Origin: Bursaphelenchus xylophilus
Lineage: Eukaryota > Nematoda > Chromadorea > Rhabditida > Aphelenchoididae
NCBI GenBank assembly: GCA_904066235.2
Contig: CAJFCV020000002.1
Coordinates: 11,098,001 to 11,162,000 of the forward strand
Direction: 5' to 3'
DNA: 64,000 nt
The position numbers and the translations under genes are program-made. Positions 1-12,600 of the stretch are shown here, in pieces (positions within the stretch are counted from its first letter, which is position 1; every line of letters starts with the position of its first letter). The notes below the pieces were generated by a model, which saw nothing but the letters and a program-made list of their open reading frames with translations, ran no database searches and was not told the DNA's origin.

Positions 1-300
1 AAAAGCCTATCGCACGGTGCACAGAAAACTGCTGTTTTCCCAAAAATTTTAGCACCTTTACAAAGGTCTTGGACATTTATCGCCATCCGCACCTTGCAAA
101 AAAATTTGCGAGTTCTTGCACCGTGCACTCTCGTTTTTTTTGATTTTGCACTGTGCATCTGAAATATCGCTGCGACGTAGGCTTTTCTCAACTGCGGTTT
201 TGTTCAAGAATTTGCACAGTGCAATCGGCTTTTTTGAGGTTTGCACGGCGCGCGAAGGCAAAAATCCACAGTAAACAAAAATGAAACATGCACTGTGCAA
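1..300. repeat. Dispersed GCACNGTGC words at window start
   Basis: Several GCAC-N-GTGC words with different centres (GCACGGTGC, GCACCGTGC, GCACTGTGC, GCACAGTGC) spaced roughly 30-90 bp apart. No gene is evident. Confidence 0.7.
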
Positions 301-340
301 AAGCGAAAAAATGTCCAGGCACTTTGTGAAAATGCTAATA

Positions 341-490
341 TTCTGTCGGGAAAATAATGTGCACTCCGCCGCATCGAAGATTGCATCGTCGTCGAGAAAA
401 CGAATTGTGTCGGGGCAAAACCAAATTGTTTTTCACTTTAGCAACGCGAACGCCGCAGCGACATTGCGCTCATTATTTTCCCGACAGGCT
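341..490. mobile_element. M1 MITE, subfamily A (GAGCAC interior)
   Basis: Both ends present; interior AAACGAATTGTGTCGGGGCA. M1 is defined by CAGTCTGTCGGGAAAATAA at one end and its complement at the other, and typical copies are 130-165 bp. Subfamily A carries GAATTGTGTCGCGGCAAAAT. Confidence 0.85.
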
Positions 491-569
491 AATAAAAAAA
501 AATCCGCAACTTTTTTCAGACGAAGTCATCGTCTTATTCGACTGAAAAATCTTGCCACGTGTCTAAAAT

Positions 570-715
570 ATCAGTTTGTCGGGAAAATAATGTGGATTTT
601 TCGAAGCCGAATATCTCGCTTTGTCGCACAACAAATCTCCAGCTCGTCGTAGCAAAGCGATAATCAGCGATTCCAAGGCACGACGAATCCACATTATTTT
701 CCCGACAGACTGATA
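570..715. mobile_element. M1 MITE, subfamily B (GTGGATTTGTCGC interior)
   Basis: Both ends. Subfamily B has CGCAGC...CAAATCTCCAGC...GCGATGATGGGCGATTCCAA between the shared ends. Confidence 0.85.
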
Positions 716-754
716 TTTTAAACTCGTGGCAAGAGTTTTCAATCGCATAATACG

Positions 755-834
755 ATGACTTTGTCTGAATTTTTTTTCCTCGACGGCGATTTTCGCTGTG
801 GCAGAGTTGCTCATTATTTTCCCGACAGACTGAT
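755..834. mobile_element. M1 MITE, right part, subfamily A
   Basis: Right end and CGGCGATTTTCGCTGTGGC only. Confidence 0.65.
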
Positions 835-1267
835 AAGATTGCGTAAAAATCAAATTTAACTCGAAATTTGAGATTTTTTTGGGTGTACTTATGTGAAAAA
901 AACTACGGTAGATCACGTTACCGGTGTGTTTTTTTCCCGCAAATTCCGAAAGTTCAATATTTTGGGTTTTTTTTGGGCGACCGCTCGGCAGGGGAACGTC
1001 TCTCCGCTCTCACTGCAGGGCATATTTTAAAATTCGACTTGACGGAAGGGCGGACCCATTCCAAAGTTCGGGCTTCCCTTTCCTTTCCCGTCGACTCAAA
1101 GACCAAAAGGCGTTTTTTCGGCTCTTTTTGGAGTTGTCGGTTGTTGTAATTTCACGTTAAAACAGTTGTCAGGCGTCATGCGGAAGACGGATCGACTTGT
1201 GATCTTTTATTATATTGATTTCAATCTTTTTGTAACGACAATTTTTTTGAATTTGCCGGTTTTATCG

Positions 1268-2010
1268 CTGCACGGTGCGAAATTTGGTTCTTTTTTTATT
1301 GCACCGTGCGAAATTTGGCTCATTTTTTTTTATTGTACTGTGCGAAATTTGAATTATTTTTTATTGCACTGTGCAAAATTTGTTGATTTTTTTGTTGCAC
1401 AGTGCGAAATTTGGATGTTTTTTATTGCACTGTGCGCAATTTGGATAATTTTTTTATTGCACTGTGCGAAATTTGGATAATTTTTTATTGCACGGTGCGA
1501 AATTTGACTCATTTTTCTATTGCACGGTGCGAAATTTGGATAATTATTTTATTGCACGGTGCGAAATTTTGCTCTTTTTTAATTGCACAGTGCGAAATTT
1601 GGCTCTTTTTTTAATTGCACTGTGCAAAATTTGTTGATTTTTTTGATGCACTGTGCGAAATTTCGCTCATTTTTTTATTGCACAGTGCGAAATATGACCC
1701 ATTTTTTATTGTACGGTGCGAAATTTGGTTCTTTGTTTTATTGCACTGTGCGAAATTTGGTTCTTTTTTTTATTGCACTGTGCGAAATTTGGATCATTTT
1801 TTTATTGCACTGTGGAAAATTTGTTGATTTTTTTGTTGCACTGTGCGAAATTTGGCTCATTTTTTATTGCACTGTGCTAAATTTGACTCTTTTTTTGTTG
1901 CACGGTGCAAAATTTTGCTCTTTTTTTTAATTGCACAGTGCAAAATTTCGCTCATTTTTTAGTGCACAGCGCAAAATTTGGCTCATTTTTTATTGCACGG
2001 TGCAAAAATT
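1268..2010. repeat. Minisatellite, 29-32 bp unit centred on GCACNGTGC
   Basis: About 24 units of the form TTGCAC(N)GTGCGAAATTT followed by a T-rich spacer ending in CATTTTTTTA or similar. The centre base of the palindrome varies freely between units, whereas the AAATTTGG part is well kept. It ends where an M1 copy begins at 2014. Confidence 0.9.
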
Positions 2011-2013
2011 TTC

Positions 2014-2127
2014 GGTCTGTCGGGAAAATAATGAGTGTCGCTGAAGTGAAAAGAAACTTGATTTTGCTGCGACACGGTTCATTTTCTCGATGCGACAAAG
2101 TCCTCATTATTTTCCCGACAGACTGAT
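2014..2127. mobile_element. M1 MITE, subfamily A, short
   Basis: Both ends; one side of the interior is deleted. Abuts the minisatellite. Confidence 0.85.
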
Positions 2128-3439
2128 GTTTTCTCGGCACGGTGCGGAATTGTCTTGATTTATAAAAAGGAAGGCTTACAAATACGGCGCTCAGATTTTC
2201 TGTAGCTTGTGTCCGGCTCTTTGAACTTACCGTAACTTCCGGATACTTGTTTACATTTTCCTTTTGGGCTCTTTTTACCGTGCAATCGATCAAAGTTTTT
2301 CGTCGTCTTGAGAACGAGTAAAATTAATCGCATTTGAGTGCGCGAAGAAAGTTTAAAGAAAAAATCAGCGGGAATTCATGTTCGATTAATTAGTTGTAGG
2401 CCAACGTTTGTTGGCAACGGTTATCTTCTATAAAGAAAATGTTTTTTGATTCCTTGAGATTCGTTGTAAGAGAAGTTTGCTTGTATTTTTATCACAACTT
2501 TTTTATAGGAAAAGTGCGTCAGGTGTTTTCTAATCCGATTTGTAAGGCTTCCAGGATTTATTGTCCAGGAAACAGAAACAATTCTTTGATACGCAAATGC
2601 ACTCTTGCAATTTTTTGACTCTTATCATGAAGTGTGAATCCTTCATTTTTTCTTTTCTACAAGTGCAATTTGAAGTTGCAATGGGTCCCGCATAGGCCTT
2701 AATGAATAAAATTCTAAATTTGTGCCAAGTTTCGACAAAATCTGAGCGTCTCACTTGGAGCACTCCCCTGGGCCAGCGGCCACAAAAAACCCGACTTTTC
2801 GGGTCGACTACAGTTTGGGTCAACACTAAAGCAGGGTGCGTAGGGTCAGTGGATACAAAAAAACTTGTAGGAAATGCATACGAGGCCTGGCAAAGCCGCT
2901 GGATGGCCGGAGGACGCTTGGCGAAGGCTAGGCGGAAACTTTACAAAGACTTAAAATATGGACACTCTTTCTAATTTTATCTACTTCTAACGTTAGTTCT
3001 CTTTATCATGAGTTATTGTAACATATAAAAGAACAAAATCTGCGACAAAAAACGAGGATCCGTAGCTTATATCTATTAGACATTATTGATGTGAGTACAT
3101 GAAAAAACCTCATTTTCTCAAGCCCGCCTGGCCCCCTAAGGCAGGTCTGGAAATAAGAAAATGGTATTTTTCATAACGCAATAAAAAATATTTTTGGGAT
3201 GTCACTAACTTTCAGACCAAAAATCTCAATGGTTTCGTTTAAAGGAAGGCTGGAAATCAGTGCCCCAGAGAAACGAATTTTGCATTTTTGCCAAATTTCA
3301 TTAAAATCTGACCTTCACGCGTTGAGAACTTCCTCCTTTTGTCTATTTCCCACATTTTTAAGAGCCTTTTTTTGCCGTTCATTTCGCTCAAATCATCCCC
3401 AACCTCTTTTACACCTGCATCCAGACAGTTTGGGCGATT
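2128..3439. other. No gene recognised upstream of the channel gene
   Basis: Mostly unique, AT-rich DNA. It contains an F4 end fragment (about 2706-2770) and a segment at 2830-2980 (GGCCTGGCAAAGCCGCTGGA) that recurs near 59435-59510, so the latter is a dispersed repeat. The 5' end of the channel transcript may lie here. Confidence 0.5.
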
Positions 3440-3574
3440 TCCCCCAAGTCCAAAGGTCATGACGTACCGACTCTAAGCGGCTTCATTCCCTATCAACCCG
3501 TCGTTCCCGACCCCCCTTCGCTCAATAATTACAGCCCATATGTGAATGGGAATTATGTGAAATTTATGGGCGAA
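3440..3574 (+). CDS. Possible upstream exon of the chloride-channel gene
   Basis: An open frame reads through ...GFIPYQPVVPDPPSLNN... to a GT at 3575 in phase 0, matching the phase of the exon at 3652 with a 77-nt intron. Composition and codon use look coding. The donor (GTGGGG) is weak and I could not fix the 5' boundary. If real, the channel has a longer N-terminal cytoplasmic tail and ATG 3655 is internal. A cDNA end would decide. Confidence 0.4.
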
Positions 3575-3651
3575 GTGGGGGAGAGGCGATCTTTCCGAAA
3601 AAAGGCCTTTCTTTCCGCTTGATTACGCAACTGATTAGAGAGTCGTTTTAG

Positions 3652-6600
3652 GCGATGGCCGGCGGCTTGCTCAATGACCAGCTTCACTATGCCGAGACAC
3701 AGATCATCGCCGATCCGGTGGGCAATGGCGAGTGCGAGGAGGAGGGGTGAGTTGCGCCGTTTTTTTGTGGGTAAAATACGAGCATTTAGGAAAATTTATA
3801 AAACCGTGCAGTTTGAAAAATCAAAAATAAAAAAAATTTTTTAACGACTTTATCAGTTTGTCGGGAAAATAATGAGCACTCTGTCGCAGCAAAAATCGCA
3901 TTGAGAAAAAGAATTGTGTCGGCAAAATCAAACTGCTTTTCACTTTAGCGACGCTATTGAAGCAGATATTGTGCTCATTATTTTCCCGACAGATTCATAT
4001 TGGATTTTTTGAGGCTATTATTTTTTTTGAATTTTACCGAAACATTTTTTCGTTGGCAATATTGTTTTTTTTTCTTTCTGTTCTCCTGCGCTCAAAGAGC
4101 GCCTAAGGGCAGAAATTCTTTTTCATTAAACATGTTTACGTCTTCAAAAAACTTTACAACAAAATCTTTTTAGACCGGAAATGGCTGGGTCGGCTAGGCC
4201 GGGCTTTTGGGGGCTATGGCAAAATTTTGAATAGGTCCGGGGAGGACCAACCTTCGCCTTTCGCTCACCTCATTTTGCGTTGTCTCTTGTCTATATAAAG
4301 ATTTTTGAATTTTCCCATCGCTTGCTAAAGGTAAAAATCACCTAAAAATTTTGTGGACAGAGCCTAGGTTTTTAAACATTCTTTGCCGACGAGAGATTAT
4401 ATGAAATGAGGAGAGAGTCCAGAGAGAAAAACACTTTTCGGCCGAATCTTTGCCAGTTTCGTGAGGGAAAAATTGATTTCTTGTGGAAACACTATACTCT
4501 ATGGTAGAAATAGATATGTAAAATTTCATGTCAAAATTCGCAAAAAAAATTTTCATTTTTGCGAACTTTTTATCTAAAAATCTCGGTCATTTCTGCAAAG
4601 CGCGAGCTAGAAATCTGCCATGTTTCTTAGAATATCTTGTTCTAAATTTGTCCTAAGTTTTGTCAAAATCGCAGCGTCACAGTTGAAGCACTTGCTCTGT
4701 AAATTTTTTCTCTGCCATCCTCTCAATTCGCATGCTCTCTTGCAAAAAAAAAAAAACATTTTTAAGGCTAAAACTGAAACACATTTTTAGCACTTGCCTC
4801 AGCGAATTTCCCGAAACTATAAGTCCATTGTAAACAAACAATTTTCGTCTCATTTTTCATTGTCCTGTTGCCGTTAACCCGCTTCTTTTCTTATCGAGGA
4901 ATCAGCTGTGATAATTCCCTTCTCCAAAGCACACGAAGATTAGGAGTTTTTGAATAATCTCGGCAACGAGCGCTCAAAAAGGACTTGGAAAAAGAAATTT
5001 TAGGGAGAGAAAGCAGACTTGGCAAAGTGTTGAAAAACAAAGAAATAACAAAGTCATGCTTTTGAAAGTGTAAAATACGCCAACGAAAAATAATGCTTTT
5101 ATTTAGCAGTCTGTCGGGAAAATAATGAGCAAAATGGGCGCCATACGTCAAGAAAAAATAAAAGAAAAAGATAGAGCCTAGAATTCTTTGGCATTTCGCA
5201 ATAGGCAAATTTTTTAGTGTTACAAAAATAGTTTGCAAAATTTTCACACAAAGATGAACAGTAAATCACAAGATATTGATTTCAATAGAAAGCTCGAGAG
5301 TTTCTTAAGCTAACACAACCAAAATTTAACCGGAGACATGGTGTTTTGACAGTCTACCAAGGCGAAGAAAACAGTGTCTTAACCAGAGATTGCCACGGCT
5401 CCGGAGCCGGCTCTTGGCTCCGGCTCTGAGCGGCTCCGGCTCCGAGCCCGGAGTCGGAGCCAGGCTTCCCAGCGGTCAGAAAAGTAAAAATTTCGTGATC
5501 TTGTTAAACCAAATTGCTTGAAAAAACACTGCGGAGGATGTGACTTGACTGCAGAAACGTTGGCTGTATGATCTCTGGCACTAATAACTTTTATTTTTGG
5601 AAAAATATTTTTAAAAAAGCATTTTGCATAGGAGCCGGGATTCGGAGCCGGAGGCCTTTTTAAATTTTGCACGAAGCCAAGAGCCGGAGCTGCAAATTTG
5701 GCCTCGGCTCCGGCTCTGGGAGCTAAGAGCCGGAGCCGGAGCCCAAATTTTGACCGTGGCAATCGCTGGTCTTAACAAATATTTTTTGGCGATATCCAGT
5801 CAGAGAGCGCCAGATGAGGGTACAGGCTCTACGTCAAAAAATCTGGAAGAGAAAGAAAGAAATTAGAACACCGGAGGGAGCAAGAAAGATTTATTTGTTA
5901 TCGAAAGGCGTCGATATATGGAGTTTTGCTTAAAATTGACTTTTGGTGCCTCTGAAATTATTGGTTTTGGAAGGGTCTCGTTGTTCAGAGGAGATTCAAA
6001 ATTGATATTTTAGGGGTAAAATACGAAAAACGATCTTGTTCCTCAAAAATAAAAACCCAAGATTACGATGATTTTCGGTCTAAAAATCTAAAAAAAATCG
6101 GTAATTTCTGCAAAGCGCGATGAAAAATTTCAAATATTAAAAAAATTCAAACCTAAATTTTTTACAATATTCATTAAAATCAAAAAAAAAAATCTATTTT
6201 TTTTTAAATTTTTTGAAAAAAAATTTTTTTAAATTCCAGTGACAGCACGTCCAACGAAGATGACACCAATGAAAGCACCTACCGCGAAACTTACCAAGAA
6301 TTTTTCCTCCGCCACATGCAGAATATGATCCATTTCTTGGTGGAGGACTGGTTCATCTCGGCCATGTTGGGATTCATCACCGCCATTTTGTCCATTTCCG
6401 TCGACTTGTCATACGAATATCTCAATCATTGTAAGAACAAATTTTCGGGATTTTTGATTTTTTTCGGGAAATTTAGGGGTTTTTGGGTTGGTTTATGAAG
6501 AGAAATTTACAGGGGAAGTACCCCAAGTGCGACGCTCAGATTTTGATGAAACTTGGCACAAATTTAGAATAATTTTTTCTAAGATATATGCGAGAATCCT

Positions 6601-9600
6601 AGCTCGCGCTTTGCAGAAACAACGGAGATTTTTAGATCGAAAGTCGGCGAAATTTTAGGACTTTTTGCAGAATTTCGGCACAAAAAGTGGCATACTGATT
6701 TCTACCGTAAAGGGTAACGCTTCCGCAAAAAATCAATTTTTTCTTCACGAAACTGCCAAAGTTATGGCCAAAAAGAGTTTTTCTCTCTGACCGCTCTCCG
6801 CGTTGGGCGTACTCTCTCCGCGGCAAAAATCGTTCAATATCTCGGTGGCGCTTGAAAAGCGCGAGCTAAAACTTTCAGGAATTGATACTTAGTCCATACC
6901 CGACGTGTGTGCAAAACTTAAAGAAAATCTGAGCGTCGCACTTGGGGTATTTTCGGTTTTTATTGTTTTTGAGATTTTTTTGATTTTTTTTTTATTTTTT
7001 TGGGATTTTAAAATTTTTGGTCAAATTTGGCACAACTTTTTTTGGGATTTTTTGATTATTTTAGTTGATTTTTTTGTATTTTTGGGAATTCTTGGATGAT
7101 TTTTTTTGGCTTATTTTTAGAAACTTTATTATCAATTCTTTCATTTTTTAACGATTTTTTTATAAAATTTTTTTCGATCTTTCTGGGGTTTTCAAAAAAA
7201 ATTTTTTTTACTTTTTCCTTTAAAAAACTAGAAAAACTAAAAAAAATTAAAAAAAAAACAAAAAATCCCCCCAAAAAAATCGATTTTTTTATTTTCAAAA
7301 AATTTTAAAAATCGCAAAAATTGATACTATCAGGCTGTCGGGAAAATAATGAGCACAATGTTGCAGGGCCAATGGCTTCGTTGAAGTGAAAAAAAATTGA
7401 TTTTGTCGCGACACAATTCATTTTTTCTGCGGCCTTTTCGCTGCGTCAGATTGCACATTATTTTCCCGACAGACTGATATCCAAGCCTTTTAAATTAAAA
7501 TATGAAACCTTGTGCACAAATGGACGGCTTTTCGAACAGTCTGTCGGGAAAATAATGTGGATTTGTCGATGCGATTTCGCTGCGTCAGATTGCTCATTAT
7601 TTTCCCGACAGACTGATAAGAAATATATCTCTAGGCAAAAAAAAACATCCAAGAATCAAAATAAAACAAAAAATATTAAATTTTTTGCAACTTTTTCCAG
7701 ACAAAGTCATCGTCTACGACCAAGCGATGAAGGTGGACCGAATCGTCGGGTTTAGCGCGTGGGTCATGTACATAGTGGCATTTGTGGGTGGAGGCGCCAT
7801 AGTCTGTAAATACATCTCGAGACACGCGATTGGGAGTGGAATCCCCGAGGTGAAGGTGATCATGAACGGGTTCATGTTGCAAAACTACCTCACGTTTCGG
7901 ACGTTGGTCGCCAAAGTCGCGGGCCTAGTGTTGACGTTGGGCAGTGGGCTGCCGGTCGGGAAAGAAGGTCCATTCGTCCATATGGGAGCAATTGTGGCCA
8001 CACTGTTGGCCAAAGCGACAAGGCCTTTCCAGCACAATGCGTTCTATTCGAATGAAGGAAGGGATGTGGAGATTTTGTCGAGCGGATGCGCTGTGGTAGG
8101 TTTTTTGAGGGAGAAACTGTAAAAAAATGGCGGAAAACTCACATAGAAGCCATCGGTTGCGGTCCAATTGGTCTAAAGCGACCGCGCGATACTAACGGGC
8201 TAAGCCGACATTTCCCGGTGATTTTCAACCGAAAAAGTCCGAATTTTCTCGATCATTTTCAACCGAAAAGCACTGGTTTTTGGGGTAGAGATGCCTCTAC
8301 TTCAGACGGTCGTAGCGGCCTCAGTTTTCACTTTAGAGGCTTGTTATTTTGTAGACAAAAATTAATGTCGTTTAAAAGTGCATATTTCAAATCCGAAGTC
8401 TCTGCGCCGTATCCGCCGGAAGTTATAGCCTTCCACTTTCCTTCACGTTTTTTGTAAGACCCTGTATTATCAGTCTGTCGGGAAAATAACGGCGGATCGT
8501 CGCGCCTCGGAGTCGATCCGCCGTTATTTTTCCGACAGACTGATAAAATTTTCATAAAGTGCCTTTTGCACTGCACGTCAAACTGAGACAAGCTAAAGCA
8601 GTCCGGTGAATGGATTGGCAATCTGCCAAAACGTGAAAAAACGTTTTGTCGGGGAAGAAATGGGGAATTTTTGGGGCGAGAGAGTACGCTTTTGCGTGTC
8701 TTTTTTCTTTCTTTCTCTGCGAAATCAAGACGAAGTGTAAAAAACCGATAGCGAAGGGTTTATTCCGGTCGCCGGACTCCTCAGTTTGACGTGCACTGTG
8801 CTTATCGCTTTTTTTCGGGCGACGCGATCTGTAATGAAAAAAAGCTTCCATCGCAGCGATTTTGTATGAAAAATCTAATGCCCTGTGCAGTTGGCCTTTT
8901 TCCTTGCACAGTGCGTTCAGCGAGACCAAACTGACGGAAATTTGGCAAAATTTGACGGACTGAAAAAAAGATCGTTAAATTGACAACCTCGGTCCAAATC
9001 GAGCAAGATATCAAGTTCATTTATTAATTTGGCCATATTTCTTTTATTTTGCCTCATTTTTTTGTTTTGGCCATTTTTTGGATTGGCCGCTTTTTTTGAT
9101 TTGGCCAGATGAACAGAAATATGATAGGCTTGGCCATATTCAAACATTTTTAATGAGTTTTACTAGTCTGTCGGGAAAATAATGAGCACTCTGTCGCATC
9201 GGAGATCGCATCGCTGCCGAGAAAATGAATTGTGTCGCGGCAAAATCGAATTGTTTTTCACTCAGCGATACGATCGGCGATATTGCTCATTATTTTCCCG
9301 ACAGACTGATACTACAGAAACTCTTCTATAACGACTTAATTTTTGGTCTTTTGCGATTCGTTCTACAGGCTTCTGACTGTGGTAAAATTAAATTTACTGT
9401 TTGTCCAAATGCTCATTATTTTCCCGACAAACTGATATTATCATTTGTCCATTTTTCCTTCAAAAAGTTACAAATAAAAAACATTCAAAAAATCACTTTT
9501 TTCAGGGGATTGCCTGCACATTCTCGGCTCCAGCCGGAGCCGTCTTGTACGGCATCGAATCCACCCACAAATATTTTGCCGTCAAGTCGTATTGGCGTTC

Positions 9601-12600
9601 ATTTTTCGCAACCACATGTTCCGCATTACTTTTTCGTTTCGCAAATTATGCCATCATCCCGAAGGACATTGCGGGCTCGATTACCGCGTATTATCAGACG
9701 AGCTTCCCGAACGAGGTGTTCGTCGTCGAGGAGATCCCGATTTTTGCGATGATTGGGTAGGTAAATAAGTTTTTTTTGATATGATGAATATGATTTTGCT
9801 GATTTTGCTCTTCAGAATATTGAGTGGCCTTCTTGGTGCGGCATTTTTGATATTACACAAGAGGATTTCCAAGTTTATCCGGCGCAATCGGATCTTCTTG
9901 AAGGTGTTTGGAAAGGAGTAAGTTGACTTGTGTTTTTGATGAATTTACGTCCCTGATTTTACATATCCGGAAAAAGTTCCTTATTTTGGCCACAACAAAG
10001 GTACTCCGCGAACTGCGCCCAAGCTTGGGCACTAAAGTTTAAGAAAAAACGCTTCGATCTAGCTTACACTGAATTACTATGATAGCTTTATAGTTTTAAG
10101 GGTACCTACGATGGCTGTGACGACTCATTTAGTTCCATACGGAGGCAATAAGTTCAGTTCCGGACATGTTTCATCGTATAAAGTGGCTGCAGCCGTTTTT
10201 GAAGGGTAAGGAGGTACGTAAAAAAGAAGGTATCTCACTAACTAAATCCAATGTCCGGGCATTGACAACGATGAATTGAGCGTGCACGCTAAATTTGGGC
10301 TAATTCCGACCAGTTTCCGCAAAGTTATAAGTTGTGGCCAAAATAAGGAACTTTTACCCAAAACCGCACTGTGCAAATTATTATCTTTCTCTATTTTCCA
10401 AATTTTCAGCGGTTTCGCGTTCACAATCTTTATGGCATTCGTTGTCGGCGTTATTACATTCCCCGATGGCGTTGGCAGCTACGTTCACGGCCGCTACAAC
10501 TTCCGCGAAACGCTGAGTGATCTGATTAGTAACTGCACCATGACCTTGTACAACACCTCGATTAGTCGAGGCTGCGACCAAGAAATGGTCTTCCGCTGGA
10601 CTGCTGACGCCGCCGCTACAACGCCGAATGTGATGCCGACTTTGGTTGGGTACTTCTCTGTGATGGTGGGTTTGAATTTTAATTGAATTAGAAGGGTAGT
10701 TTAGTTGAGAAATTAGTCGATGGACTTGTAAAGAGTAAAGAATAAAATAATAAAAAAATAATAAAAAAAAATAAGATAATATAAAAATAAATAAAAGAAA
10801 AATAAAATAAAAATTCTAAAAAGTATTTTTTAATATAATATGAAGTATTTTTTACTTTTTTTAATTAAAAATAAAAAAAATAAAATAAAAAAATAAAATT
10901 TTTTTTAATGAAAAATAGAGAATTTTTTAAATATAAAACAAAGAAAAATCTGGAAAAATCAAAAGCAATTTTTTTTAATAAAGTTTTTTAAACAAAACAC
11001 CGTCGTTCACTTCTTATTTTGTTTCTCTTTTTTTGATGGTAGGTTTAAACTTAATTAAATTAAAATAGTAGTTTAGTTGAGAAATTAGTCTATGAACTTG
11101 CAACGACTAAAGAATAAAACAGAAAAATAAAAAAATCGAAAAAAGAAATTGGAAAAATTATACAAAAAAAATCTTTTAATAAAAAATAATAAAAAAATAA
11201 ATGAATTTTATGGTTTTTTTTGTTTTGTTAATAAGAAAATAAAAAAATGATAAAAAATGTTAAAAAAATCATTATTTTTTTTTATTTTTTTTTAATTCGA
11301 AATAAAAATAAAAATGAAAAAAAAATTATTAAAAAAATCTTTAAACAAAAAAAAAAAAAATAAAAAATACTCTCATTTACCTTTTTTCAGTTCGTGCTAG
11401 TTCCAATTTGTATCACCCTAGCCGTGCCTGCTGGTATTTTCGTTCCAGCTTTCGTATTAGGCGCCTGTGGCGGTCGAATTGTCGGAGAACTTATGGTAGT
11501 TCTCTTCCCCGATGGAATGCGTGGCCCACTGGGACCACAGATCTATCCTGGATTATATGCCGTGGTCGGTAAGTGAGGAACATTCTGAATCTTTCCAAAT
11601 TTGTGGAAAAAATGGATATTTCAATTTCTGGTTGCTTATTTTAGGAGCCGCTGCATTTACCGGCGCCGTGACGCATTCACTATCAATTGCTGTGATTGTC
11701 TGCGAAACCACTGGTCAATTGAGTCCATTATTGCCGGTTTTGGTGAGTTACCGTCATTCTGAAGCAGTCTATTAGTATTTTCACAAAGTTGATGGACATT
11801 TTTACTTTTTTTCACAGTGCATTTTGAACTTTTTCGATATTTTGAAGCATAGTGCAAAAACCAAAAGAAAAGTAAATCCACAGTACAAAATTGCGGTTTT
11901 TTCTGCGCGACAAACATGTCCATGCGCTGTCGGGAAAATAATGTGAATTTATCGCGCCTTGGAAACGCCCATCATCGCTTTGCGACGGCTAGCCGCGGCT
12001 GGAGCTTTGGTATGTGACAAGGCGTGAAATTTTCAGCGACAAGTCCACATTATTTTCCCGATAGACTCATGAAAATACTATATACCACAGAAGGGTTCCT
12101 ATGCTACTGATTTGTGAAAAAATTGAAAAAAATGCATTTGAAGAGCAACAGGTTCTTGTTGACACATTTTTTGCTCAAAATCGCTTCAGTGTTATTAATG
12201 TGTCGGGAAAATAATACGCAATAAATTTGGCTGTGCCGATAGCGTCGCTGAAGTGAAAAGAACTTTGATTTTGCCGCGACACAATTCACTTTCTCGGTGG
12301 CGATGCGATTTTCGATGCGACAGAGTGCGCATTTTTTTCTCGACAGACTGAGCCAACCTCCACCTTAATCCCTTAATCGTTATCTCTCTCTAATATTTAC
12401 TTATTTTTCCACCCCAGATAGCTCTGATGATTGGCAATGCGGTCTCAAGTTTCCTGCATCCAAGCATCTACGAAAGCATTATCATGCTGAAGAAGTATCC
12501 GCATCTCACGGAGCTGCCGCCTTCGCGGATCAGCGTCCACACGCTGAAAGTTGAGCAGATCATGGTCAAGGACATTGTGTACATAACCAAGGATACCACG

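Noticed and set aside
1268..2010. Regularly spaced palindromic repeat, superficially CRISPR-like
   Set aside because: Spacers are near-identical AT-rich parts of the same unit, the organism is a nematode and there are no cas genes; it is a minisatellite.
5379..5866. Arg/Ser/Pro- or Gly-Ala-rich ORFs (also near 40770-41320)
   Set aside because: They are frames through the GGAGCC-rich hAT-like MITE.
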